A program made the translations under genes and the position numbers. This document shows positions 25,970 to 34,939 of a stretch of DNA of 64,000 nt, one piece after another. Origin of the DNA: Aureliella helgolandensis (GTDB lineage Bacteria > Planctomycetota > Planctomycetia > Pirellulales > Pirellulaceae); the NCBI RefSeq assembly GCF_007752135.1, contig NZ_CP036298.1, positions 7,184,501-7,248,500 on the forward strand, in the 5' to 3' direction. Position 1 is the stretch's first letter. Each line of letters opens with the position of its first letter. The notes under the pieces are model-generated. The model saw nothing but the letters and a program-made list of their open reading frames with translations. It had not been told where the DNA came from and did no database searches.

Positions 25970-26803
25970 TTAAGCTCGGAAACGCTCTAGGAGTTCTTCG
26001 CTGGTAACGCCCACCTGCAGCGTCAGGCGTTGCACGCGGTTGCGGAGAATGTTGTAAACCGCAATGGCGGGGATAGCGACGGCCAGACCGGCCAGCGTGG
26101 TGAACAGAGCCGTGGAAATGTCCATCGCCAACGCATCGGGCTTCGGGGTCGACCCCGAGGTGGCAATGGTTCGGAAAGCGCTGATCATCCCTTGGACGGT
26201 CCCAAACAGCCCGATCATCGGACTGATATTCCCGATCAAGGCCATGTAGCTCAGGTTGTGTTCGAGCTTCATGGTCTCTTCCTCGCCGACTTCTTGCATC
26301 GCCTCCACGGCATGCTCATAACCTCGGTCTATCTTCGACAGCCCCGATGCAACAACCTGCCCCAAGAAAGAGTCGTCAGTCTGAATTAATTCGGCTGCTC
26401 CCTGAGGATTATTTGCTGCCAACTGCTCTTCCACCCCCTCGACCAAATCGGGTGGACAAATATTGTCTTGCCGAGCTGCAATCAAGTTCATGACAATTAG
26501 CGTCACCAGCGTGATCGACAAAGCAGCAAAGATTACGGTGTAGGGAATTCCGAGCGCTTGAAACGTCCACACCAACAAGTTGGAAGAAGCTTTCTGCCCA
26601 CCCGATTCAGCCGCCTCACCAGCAGGCCCTGGCGCGGGTGCGTCGTCCGCTGGAGCATCGGCGACCGGGGCCGGTTCTGCAGCGGGCTGCTCTCCCAACG
26701 CATCCAGCAATTCATCTTGCCCCAGCGAGACATGGGCCGGTACCAGAAAGAGTCCCAATAGAATGGCTACGAATGGCCAGCGAGCTAGCAGAGAGTATTG
26801 CAT
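25970..26803 (-). CDS. exbB: MotA/TolQ/ExbB proton-channel protein
   Basis: The product is 277 residues. A cleavable signal peptide (ARWPFVAILLGLFLVPAHVSLG) and a 50-residue Ala/Pro/Glu-rich segment precede the first core helix, PYTVIFAALSITLVTLIVMNL. The channel helices are at about 165-195 (LSYMALIGNISPMIGLFGTVQGMISAF, the family signature) and 215-245 (ISTALFTTLAGLAVAIPAIAVYNIL). ExbB pentamers conduct protons around an ExbD dimer. The long N-terminal periplasmic extension is a known variant in planctomycetes and bacteroidetes. It is third in the TPR-TPR-ExbB-ExbD-ExbD operon. Confidence 0.93.
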   Translation of the reverse strand: MQYSLLARWPFVAILLGLFLVPAHVSLGQDELLDALGEQPAAEPAPVADAPADDAPAPGPAGEAAESGGQKASSNLLVWTFQALGIPYTVIFAALSITLVTLIVMNLIAARQDNICPPDLVEGVEEQLAANNPQGAAELIQTDDSFLGQVVASGLSKIDRGYEHAVEAMQEVGEEETMKLEHNLSYMALIGNISPMIGLFGTVQGMISAFRTIATSGSTPKPDALAMDISTALFTTLAGLAVAIPAIAVYNILRNRVQRLTLQVGVTSEELLERFRA

Positions 26804-26946
26804 AGTTGTATTTTTCCAGAAAACGGGCTGACAATCACGCCAGCAAGATAAGGTGTTAATCGCGTGGGTTGATTAAAGGGATGGAAGTTGGTTCCCCAAG
26901 AGATCGATCAGGCATGCTCTGTGAGCGCTAGTTAACGCATCTCTCT

Positions 26947-28044
26947 TTAGGGTTTGTTGGCCCAAGTGCTGGATGCATAGCGTTGGGTCAATCGGGCTTT
27001 AGCATCTGCGGCTCGCGCCGCCTGTCCTGCCCCAGGCCATAGTTTGCTCAGCTGATACAGAGCTTCCGCATGGGCATCGGCTTCGGTGAAAAACAACAAG
27101 TCGGTATGTAGATAGCTTAGAATGGCGCGATCGGGTTGCTTCATGGCAAGGAAGCAGGCTCCCTTGGCATTGCTAATGCGAGCAAACAATTCCTGATCGG
27201 TCGAATCGCCCGTCTTGACCATGGAATTGAGTTGGTCAAGGGCCGCCTGTGGATCGTCAGCTTGCAATTTGCAAACAGCCAACCCAACCTCCGCCAAGTT
27301 CTTTAGGCGGGTCATCGCGGGCGAAGTACTCTGGGCGGTCGCTAGTTGATCAAAACGGGTCTTGGCTGCTGCGGTATTGCCTGCTGCTAATTCGACTTCC
27401 CCCAAACGGTACACTCCCATCGCGATGGTTTCCGGTGAGGGTGCCTCCAAGAGTTTCTCATAAAAGGGTTTGGCGTTCTGCCCCGCTGCGGCAGCCAGTT
27501 CCCCCAGCATTTCGCAGATCGGGTAGAAGTGGTGTGTTTGCGAATTAGCCCGCACGAGCGCCATCAAGCCGTCGTAGGCTTTCTTCTTGTCACCAGCTCC
27601 AGCCAATCCCAACTTCCCCTCGCAGTACGCGCGGTAGAACTCAATGTCTTGACGAATGAGAGGATTCTGAATACTGCTCAATTCAATCTTGTTGACTTCA
27701 TCCAGGGCTTGATCGAATTGCCCCAACAAGACCTGCTCGCGGGCGCGATCGAGCTCCTTGGGTTCATCGTCGAAGGTGATTTTCCGCACATCGCTTAACT
27801 GATAGTTTTTAGGCTCATTGCGGACGGTAATCGTTACCTGGGCCGGTGTAATCTTCTGGAGGTCCCCCGACACCAGCGAGCCTTGAACGGGATACACTCG
27901 ATCATCTGCGTCTGCGGGTCGCACTGCCAAACCAACGCATACCAAGGCACAGCCTAGGGCGAGTGCGAGCCGCAGATGGCTGCGAACGGGATCCCTGGCG
28001 GCAATATTCTTGGGAGCGACGTTTTGGGAAGCGACGGTGTGCAT
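26947..28044 (-). CDS. Secreted TPR-type protein of the ExbB/ExbD operon
   Basis: I chose ATG 28044 (365 residues) because a good signal peptide follows: HLRLALALGCALVCVGLAVRPADA. The frame is open to a GTG at 28155, only a few bases after the upstream gene's stop. After a beta-rich start (VQGSLVSGDLQKITPAQVTITV) the protein is alpha-helical with TPR-like units (YRLGEVELAAGNTAAAKTRF; ISNAKGACFLAMKQPDRAIL). It should lie in the periplasm. No enzymatic motif is seen. The 143-base gap to exbB is the widest in the operon. It may link the motor to an outer partner; this is inference. Confidence 0.75.
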   Translation of the reverse strand: MHTVASQNVAPKNIAARDPVRSHLRLALALGCALVCVGLAVRPADADDRVYPVQGSLVSGDLQKITPAQVTITVRNEPKNYQLSDVRKITFDDEPKELDRAREQVLLGQFDQALDEVNKIELSSIQNPLIRQDIEFYRAYCEGKLGLAGAGDKKKAYDGLMALVRANSQTHHFYPICEMLGELAAAAGQNAKPFYEKLLEAPSPETIAMGVYRLGEVELAAGNTAAAKTRFDQLATAQSTSPAMTRLKNLAEVGLAVCKLQADDPQAALDQLNSMVKTGDSTDQELFARISNAKGACFLAMKQPDRAILSYLHTDLLFFTEADAHAEALYQLSKLWPGAGQAARAADAKARLTQRYASSTWANKP

Positions 28045-28157
28045 GGTGCTATTCCGGAAAATCAAACCTGCAAAATGGTTCATAAATCGATTGAATAAGG
28101 GACTGCTTTGTGGAGACAAGATCGAGATCGACCCGGGCACCGATTCATCGGACACTC

Positions 28158-31100
28158 CTAACCGTTACCTATCGCCTTGCGAACTTCTTTCAGGAGGGCC
28201 TCAAACTTTGCCTTGCTAGCCGGCCCCCCAAGCTCAGGATAGAGTGCCGAAGTTTGCTGAATATCCTTTTCGGCTCGCCGTAAAACAGACTCCTTTTGCG
28301 TGGCATCGGTGAGGCTGGCTCCGTACTTAAACCGCGTGTAAGCCAATTGATAGCGGGCGTCGAAGAATTGTTCTGCATAGTCTTCTTTACCGACCGTCAT
28401 CTGGGCAATCTTTCCCCATCCCCAAAAGAGATTTTGACCGGTCTTACGGTCTCGGGGCCCCCCTTCGTAGGCCGTCTTGAAGAAGATCGGTTTCGTGCTA
28501 CCCCAGGCTTGGAGCGTCCGAGCCGCCTCGATTTGCACATCGAGCAACATCGGAGTTTCACGCAGCACTTCCCCCAAGACGGCGACCGATCCAGCATAAT
28601 CGCCCGCCCCTTTTCGGCTGCGTGCCAACAACAATTTGACTTGCGTTTGCATGGCTGAATCTTCGATCCAATCAGGTTCAGATTTGCTACGGTCGGCGAT
28701 TCTGGCCAAGACGTTGGCGGCTTCCGCATAGGCGGGCCCAGCCTGGGGACGAGTCTTAGGATCACGACGCAATTCGTCCCCGACTGACAACAGCGTATCG
28801 GCGGCCCAATATTGCGTATTAAACGCATCGGCTTTGGCCGCCTCTCCGGCGACGATCGTGAAAAGGCTGGCCAAACGCTGGCGGCTAGCTGCGGATGTTG
28901 TTTCCTGCAACATATGCTCCAAGTCGCGAGCCAGGCTGACAAAAATACTTGCAAGGATTGTCTGGCCATCGGTGGCCGCATTGGCTACGCCCTGAAGACT
29001 CACAATGTAGGAACGAATACGATCGTTAGCCGCCGTATTCTCTAGCTTCCCCTCTGCAACTTGTCTGCCAATCAGCTGAATCGCCATGCGGTAACTATCC
29101 ATCGCAATCGAAGCAGAGGCCAGATCGGGGTTGGCTTTTAAAACAGCCAAAGGCCCGGTCTCCTGATCCAACAGAATTGCAGTCGCTCGGTCGATTTGGT
29201 GGTCCGATAGCAAGAGATGCGTCAGTGCATTGAGGGTTGAAATGTCCGCTTCCACGATTGCCTCGGGCTTTAAGGCCTCACTCGCATTCGACAGCAATTC
29301 AATAGCTTGTGAGCGCGTATCCTGCAGCTTTTGAGCGTCGACATCCGGCAACCTTCGTTGTTGAAGGTATTGTGAATAGAGGGTCAATCCGACATCCCTG
29401 CGCAACGCAGTCCCGCTGCTGCTCTCCACTGGAATGCGTTTCAGCAGTGCCTGGGCCTGCTCCCACTGTCCAGCTTTCAAATGCAATTGCACCAGCGCCG
29501 CCGTAGCAGCGGCGGCCTCTTCCGATGCGGGCCAAGTGTCGCTCAGATACATTGCAAACGGCTTGAGCGCTGCGGTCAATTGCGCCTGCTGCTCTTCACC
29601 CACGGTGCGGAGTAGATCTCCATAACCTCCGAGCGTAATGGCCGCACACCTCAGTCCCTGTTCGCTGCCGGGATCGCTGCGCGCCGTAAATTCTCCAACG
29701 ACAATGGCATCCCAAGGGCGATGCTGCTTGAGGAGGAGGTACGCCAACAGGAAACGGGAATGGGTTAAATCGGCCCGGCTATCTTCAGCTTGGAAAAGGC
29801 GAAAGCCGGTTTGAAGCAGTTCGATCGCCTGCTCTCGGTCGCGGTCAATTTGTGTCTGCTGGGCTGTGAGCTGCGCAGTGACCTCGTTTTTTTCCTCCTC
29901 CGTCAACGACGCATCCTGCTGCCTATCGGTAAGGGTTTGCAATTCGATGGTCGCCGTTTCAGAGCGGTTGAGTCGTTCTTCAGCAGCTGCCACTGCTTCG
30001 GAAAACGACTTTACCTTGGGAAGCTCTTCGCCTGAAGCGTCCTCTTCGGCGATACCAAGCTGAGAAAGCAGCGCTCGGGTCTCTTCAAGATGTGCACCCG
30101 GCGTTCTCAACATCACGCGCAGGTCGTTTCGACTATTGCGAATCAGACGACCGGCAACGCGGTCTTGACCATCGGCGGCCTTCAGCTTATCGGCCCAAGC
30201 CAACCGCACTTTGGCCAGCGCCAGTTTGAGCTTGAGCGTATCCACCGATTCCTTCTCATCTGGAAATAAATTGCTCAGCCATTTATCAGCCCGATCCACG
30301 GCTACAGGATACTTCCCCTGTCGTGCGAGTAGCTGCACCAGCTCGGTCAATGCATTGGTTTGTAAAGGCCGCAGGACATTGACGTTCTCGAGATCGATAA
30401 TGCGTTGATATCCATCAATAGCATCGTCATACTTCTCGATCTCCTGTTGGAGCTTGCTGCGGTAGAAGAGCGCATAATTGCGGACTCCAATCATGCTGCG
30501 TTCTTTGGTATAGAGCTCGCTGAACATTTCCAAAGCGCGAGTTAGATCTTGGATGCGTTCTGGACTTTCCACCGCCCGACTATGCCCCCGGTCGTCAATG
30601 GCCTTGGCCGACAACAACTGCGCCTGTCTTAGATTTTGCTGAACTCGCTCTCGAAAGGCGATTGCACGCGAGTCAGAGGCGGCGACCCGAGCTCCCTTAA
30701 GCCCCTCCAGTCGCTGAGCCAATTCGGCGATCGTCGATTCAAACAGTTCATGCGCTTCGGTGTAGTACCGAATAGCTTCGGGGACGTCGGCCTCTTCGGA
30801 ACCCGCCAGCGTCTTGGCTTCCTCAGCGCGAATGAGAAGAAGCTCCCCCAGTTTGAGCCGAGCTTCCCCACGCCGATTGTGATTCGGCTTGGTCTCGAGG
30901 AATTTTCGCAAATGAGAACCCGCTTCATCCAACTTGCTACTGCGAACTGGATTGGTAGGGGAGAGCACCGCCCCAGCTTGGTAGGTCAACAAACCTCGTT
31001 CCAATTCCAGTTCCGAGGCGAATTCGGCTCCAAGTTCGCCAGAGGCCTCAAGGTCATCTAGGTAAAGTAGGGCTAGGTCAAAAAGCTGTTCACTCTGCAA

Positions 31101-31229
31101 CTTCGCCAAGAAACGCTGGTAGGGCTCCTCTGCCTGAACCAACGAATTGCTCGCGGGACTCATTAGCACCCCGCAGCATAACACTGCGGTCAGAGTGGTT
31201 TTCAGCAGACAAGTCAATATCGCTCTCAT
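28158..31229 (-). CDS. Large secreted TPR protein, first gene of the ExbB/ExbD operon
   Basis: ATG 31229 gives 1023 residues and is followed by a signal peptide, MRAILTCLLKTTLTAVLCCG...NSLVQAEE. The rest is almost wholly helical, with repeated units of about 34-40 residues (for example FRLYRSKLQQEIEKYDDAIDGYQRI-like and QWEQALLKR-like patterns), so it is a long TPR solenoid. A coiled-coil-like Gln/Glu-rich stretch lies near the middle (about residues 410-480). It is expected in the periplasm, probably binding proteins or glycan. It begins the minus-strand operon and is divergent from the 1088-aa gene. Confidence 0.8.
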   Translation of the reverse strand: MRAILTCLLKTTLTAVLCCGVLMSPASNSLVQAEEPYQRFLAKLQSEQLFDLALLYLDDLEASGELGAEFASELELERGLLTYQAGAVLSPTNPVRSSKLDEAGSHLRKFLETKPNHNRRGEARLKLGELLLIRAEEAKTLAGSEEADVPEAIRYYTEAHELFESTIAELAQRLEGLKGARVAASDSRAIAFRERVQQNLRQAQLLSAKAIDDRGHSRAVESPERIQDLTRALEMFSELYTKERSMIGVRNYALFYRSKLQQEIEKYDDAIDGYQRIIDLENVNVLRPLQTNALTELVQLLARQGKYPVAVDRADKWLSNLFPDEKESVDTLKLKLALAKVRLAWADKLKAADGQDRVAGRLIRNSRNDLRVMLRTPGAHLEETRALLSQLGIAEEDASGEELPKVKSFSEAVAAAEERLNRSETATIELQTLTDRQQDASLTEEEKNEVTAQLTAQQTQIDRDREQAIELLQTGFRLFQAEDSRADLTHSRFLLAYLLLKQHRPWDAIVVGEFTARSDPGSEQGLRCAAITLGGYGDLLRTVGEEQQAQLTAALKPFAMYLSDTWPASEEAAAATAALVQLHLKAGQWEQAQALLKRIPVESSSGTALRRDVGLTLYSQYLQQRRLPDVDAQKLQDTRSQAIELLSNASEALKPEAIVEADISTLNALTHLLLSDHQIDRATAILLDQETGPLAVLKANPDLASASIAMDSYRMAIQLIGRQVAEGKLENTAANDRIRSYIVSLQGVANAATDGQTILASIFVSLARDLEHMLQETTSAASRQRLASLFTIVAGEAAKADAFNTQYWAADTLLSVGDELRRDPKTRPQAGPAYAEAANVLARIADRSKSEPDWIEDSAMQTQVKLLLARSRKGAGDYAGSVAVLGEVLRETPMLLDVQIEAARTLQAWGSTKPIFFKTAYEGGPRDRKTGQNLFWGWGKIAQMTVGKEDYAEQFFDARYQLAYTRFKYGASLTDATQKESVLRRAEKDIQQTSALYPELGGPASKAKFEALLKEVRKAIGNG

Positions 31230-31557
31230 GGGCGTAGGCAGCGGGTCGAGTGTCGGAAGAGAAGGTGGAGCGTGAGAAAAGTAGATTACGAGCATAAGTC
31301 TACCCCATTTTTCTAGCGTAGCTTGATTGCGCGGTACACTCAAGCAAATGTTGTTCTAGGAACCGGCCGCTTTTGGCATATTATGACTAGGCCTATACTC
31401 GGTGTATTAAGTCACGCAAACGGTTCTACCAATTGTAAGAGTTATGACGACGGCATTTGCAAACGACCGCTGAATCCGTTCGCTGCAGTGAATTATTGCG
31501 TCTCTTACCTCACAACAGTCCAATATCAGCTCTTTTGAGTTCGAGGCAATAGTCAGC
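31230..31557. other. Divergent intergenic region
   Basis: About 330 bases between the divergent large TPR gene and the 1088-aa gene. It must hold promoters for both, but no clear -35/-10 pair was recognised. No RNA gene or repeat was seen. Confidence 0.4.
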
Positions 31558-34500
31558 ATGGTGCGTCTTCGATCAGAGCGGTGGTACTCCTCGGATGGAC
31601 AATCGCGAAGCCGCCAGCGAGTTGCGTCGAACGTTGCTGGCTCACGGCGGCTGCTGTCCCTGTGCTTCCTATTGGCGCTGGTGATCGTGATGATGCAAAA
31701 GTCCACCGACCCTCGCTACGTGCGGCAAGCCTTCAAGGCGTTGGGGGTTCCGTTGGACTCCGCCAGTACCGAGCAGGAATTGAACCGAGTCCCTCCGCCA
31801 GCAGGCACTGTCCCCCTGCCACCCGTCCCCCTGCCACCGACGACTGCAGGGGAGCATGCCGCGCTTGCACAATCCTCCGCCGAACTTTGGCAGCTTACCT
31901 GCAACGATCTTGTGCCGCGTTTGCTGCAAGACGCTACGGCCACGCAAATTGCCAGCTTGGCAAGAAGCTGGTTTGGCACCCCTCCCGAACACAAGAATGC
32001 GGCCACGCCCCCAGTGGAACGCCGCGCCGAAGCCCCACTCGAAAACAGCTCACTCCAAGATGAATCGACCCGACGCTTGGAGCAATTGTGGGACGACTTC
32101 CAGCAATCCAGCGCCCAGGGAGACCGTCTGCCCACGAGCCCAGATTCCGCACAACAGGCTGTTTCCACGCAACAAGCTTGGAGCCCCCAATTCGAACGAT
32201 TCCGACGAGAGTGGCAGCAGTGGTGGCAGGAACTCAACCAGGGGGTGGGGTCAGAGGCGAGTTCGGTTAGCGAGGAATTTCGCCGCTCGATCACCACTTA
32301 TTTGGACGGGCGTTTGGTCGAAGGCACGGAGGACGGAACGGTCTGGAAATCGAGTGAAGCGGTTGCTTTCTGGCGTCTCTTGCAGCGTCCCGCAGCGCCG
32401 GCAGCCCCACAGTCTCTCTCCCAGCCCCCCCTTGCTAACACGCTCCAACTGGAATCCACGGCAGGAGATCTTAAGGGGAGCCAGGTGCGTTACCGAGGCT
32501 CCGTCCATCGCGCCGAACAACGCCAGAGAATCAATGAGCTCAGCGGATCCGCCGTCGATTATTGGCAGCTGTGGATGCGGGGGGAGGATGAAGCCAGTCA
32601 ACCAGTCTCGGTTTATACGCTCGATCCAGTTGCACGGCACCTTACCCATGCCGGCAGTCCTTCAGGGGCGGCAGCCATTCCAATTGAAGTCATTGGGGTG
32701 GTGGGCAAGCGTTTGGCGTACGCCTCGGAGTCTGGCGTACAAGTGGCACCAACGCTTTTTGCCTCCTCGCTCCAGCTGCTAGAAACACACTCAGAGAACA
32801 ACCTTAAAACGGCAGAACCCGCTGCAATACGGCGAGACCTCCTTTGGGCGGGCCTGCTGGGTTTGCTGGCAAGTGGACTGGTCCTCACACCGATTTTGTC
32901 TAATTGGAAGCGTCGCTCCACACGTCGCCTTCCTCAATCTCCAGCCTCGCGTCCAGGGAATATCAACGTCGGTGCCAAGTCAACGGACGCATCACGGAGG
33001 CCCCCTCCCTCAACCTTGGGAGGCTGGTGCATCCTGCTTCTGGCCCAACAACTTTGGCTGGGAGGTGAAGCGGTTCAGGTCCACGCCGAAGACCTACTGA
33101 CCACCGCTTCGTCCCAGCCAGCAGCGTCCCAGCCAGCAGCGCCCCAGCCAGCAGTGTCCCAATCGGCAGTGTCCCAATCAGCAGGCCCCGCCCAGCAGCC
33201 CACGCTCAGGCTTGGCATGCCCGGTCCAAATGGCAATCCGGATCGCCGCAAGCAAGACACCCCACAAGCAAGCGAGGGTCTGCCAGTTGGTCCCGTCCCG
33301 CCCTGGGGTAACTCGGATGCCTCAAGCTTAAGCGCGCTGAATTCACTGGCACGCCAAAAGCTCGAGCCGATCTTCTCGCCCAAATTTGGACAGGAGGTAG
33401 AAACGTATTTAGCAGGCGGCAACCCGCCCGTTCCCGTGGGCGTCCTGCAAACGATGCGCAGCCTAACACAGCTGGGTTGGCAGAGAGTCAACAACTTGCC
33501 TACCCTTGAATTCAATGGTCTAGAGAACGCTTCAGCCAGCGACCGCCTTGAGCCGCGGGCCATCGCTGGCTTCGTCGTCTCCGTCTCCCCTGTTTCATTG
33601 ACCGAAGAGCAGCAGTCCTGGTACGCCGTCCGCAATGAGCGTCTATACCATCTCCAGCTAGAAGTAGTGCCCGATTTCCTTCGCACGGAACCGGATAGCC
33701 TGCTTGCTGGCGCCGCGCGGTCCAACTCCCGCGTTCGCGATGATCCGCAGGGCTCAGGCGAGCAGCCACCGAAGTCGTCGACTACGGCCGCAGCCCAGAG
33801 CGTCGACGTTTTTTGTGCATCGGTTCCCAGTTTCTGGCTGGGCGGTGGGACGCTTCGGCAGCCTGCGCGGCTACAAGGACTTGTTTGGCGCCACAGCGAA
33901 GGGCAGGGGGCGGTAGACGCAACCGAGGCCGAACTCCCCACATGCCTATTTGCAGCACCTCCGCAATGGCTACTCCCCCAATCCGTATCGCAGGCGGACC
34001 TCAAACCAGCGATACCTACCACTCTACGGGAACTGGGAGAACAGGGGTGGGACCTAGCTCAGACCGACTTGGTCCGCAGTCGCAATCAACGGGGATTGCA
34101 GCAGGACGAGGCCTCAGCCTTCTATTCCATGTTGCGCATCGTACGCACTGAGACGCCACCAAACGCTGGCCCTGCAACGACGGGACAGCCCGTCGAGCCA
34201 CGCCCCGACCAGCTCACTCCCCAAAACGCATTGGCAGAGCCTCGGGACAGCCTGGGAGAACGAGTACGCTGGCGTGTCCGGCTGGTTTCCTGCAGTATCA
34301 TTCCAGTTTCCGCTCCAGCCGACCGCAAAGCACTCGGAAAAGACGAATACTTTCAAATCGACGGTTTTGTAGAGCTCGGGAACCAACGCATTCTATACGC
34401 CATGCCCGGTTCAGACCTTGCTGAGAATGGCGACACAGAATTCGTTGAATTCGAAGGGGAATTCCCCATTACGATCGTGCTTAGTGGCGGCTCCGAGTTG

Positions 34501-34824
34501 GTGGAAGCTCAGCGAGGGACTGAGGGGGAATTAAGTTGGGACCTGGGAGGTTACGCTTGGCTTGAAGGCAGGTTTTACCGCCTGTGGTCCTACCACTCAG
34601 AAATGCTCGAACAGACTCAGGCAGCAGCGCGACAGGCGGCTCCGCTAGTCGTAGCTGCTAAGCTCACGCAGGCGACGCCACCAATTCGAGTGACCTCCGC
34701 CCCCATCGGATGGTTTGGCTACGGCTTGGCAGGAGCAACGCTTTGCTTTTTGGGTGTCCTGCTGTACTTTGTCTTTTCGCCCGATGCATCGCGTCGCCAC
34801 AGAAGATCGCCGCGCATAACTTAG
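31558..34824 (+). CDS. 1088-aa multi-domain membrane protein, unknown function
   Basis: I do not recognise this protein. It has three hydrophobic helices: near the N-terminus (LLSLCFLLALVIVMM, about residues 33-47), in the middle (LLWAGLLGLLASGLVLTPIL, about 423-442) and at the C-terminus (IGWFGYGLAGATLCFLGVLLYFVF, about 1050-1073). Between them lie two large soluble regions with matching domain layouts: a Pro/Ala-rich linker, a helical part and a beta-rich part; a tandem SQPAA/SQSAV repeat is at about residues 519-542 (33112-33185). It is divergent from the TPR/ExbB/ExbD operon and 115 bases before the kinase-WD40 gene. It may belong to a periplasmic complex; no catalytic motif is visible. 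Confidence 0.7.
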   Translation: MVRLRSERWYSSDGQSRSRQRVASNVAGSRRLLSLCFLLALVIVMMQKSTDPRYVRQAFKALGVPLDSASTEQELNRVPPPAGTVPLPPVPLPPTTAGEHAALAQSSAELWQLTCNDLVPRLLQDATATQIASLARSWFGTPPEHKNAATPPVERRAEAPLENSSLQDESTRRLEQLWDDFQQSSAQGDRLPTSPDSAQQAVSTQQAWSPQFERFRREWQQWWQELNQGVGSEASSVSEEFRRSITTYLDGRLVEGTEDGTVWKSSEAVAFWRLLQRPAAPAAPQSLSQPPLANTLQLESTAGDLKGSQVRYRGSVHRAEQRQRINELSGSAVDYWQLWMRGEDEASQPVSVYTLDPVARHLTHAGSPSGAAAIPIEVIGVVGKRLAYASESGVQVAPTLFASSLQLLETHSENNLKTAEPAAIRRDLLWAGLLGLLASGLVLTPILSNWKRRSTRRLPQSPASRPGNINVGAKSTDASRRPPPSTLGGWCILLLAQQLWLGGEAVQVHAEDLLTTASSQPAASQPAAPQPAVSQSAVSQSAGPAQQPTLRLGMPGPNGNPDRRKQDTPQASEGLPVGPVPPWGNSDASSLSALNSLARQKLEPIFSPKFGQEVETYLAGGNPPVPVGVLQTMRSLTQLGWQRVNNLPTLEFNGLENASASDRLEPRAIAGFVVSVSPVSLTEEQQSWYAVRNERLYHLQLEVVPDFLRTEPDSLLAGAARSNSRVRDDPQGSGEQPPKSSTTAAAQSVDVFCASVPSFWLGGGTLRQPARLQGLVWRHSEGQGAVDATEAELPTCLFAAPPQWLLPQSVSQADLKPAIPTTLRELGEQGWDLAQTDLVRSRNQRGLQQDEASAFYSMLRIVRTETPPNAGPATTGQPVEPRPDQLTPQNALAEPRDSLGERVRWRVRLVSCSIIPVSAPADRKALGKDEYFQIDGFVELGNQRILYAMPGSDLAENGDTEFVEFEGEFPITIVLSGGSELVEAQRGTEGELSWDLGGYAWLEGRFYRLWSYHSEMLEQTQAAARQAAPLVVAAKLTQATPPIRVTSAPIGWFGYGLAGATLCFLGVLLYFVFSPDASRRHRRSPRIT
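33112..33185 (+). repeat. 15-bp tandem coding repeat (SQPAA-type)
   Basis: About five imperfect 15-bp units of the type TCCCAGCCAGCAGCG lie in frame and encode SQPAA, PQPAV and SQSAV pentapeptides. Slippage could change the linker length. Confidence 0.75.
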
Positions 34825-34939
34825 TTTTCAGTTAAAATTCCGAACTCTTTGGCTCACGAGCGATGTGTTGCTAGATTAGAATCGTCATGAGGATCAATAC
34901 CAGCGTGCCGCAGCGTGCCCAAGCCATGGATCGTCGAAA

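Noticed and set aside
25970-26803. Flagellar MotA
   Set aside because: The helix signature and the two following ExbD genes show an ExbB/TolQ system; no flagellar genes are near.
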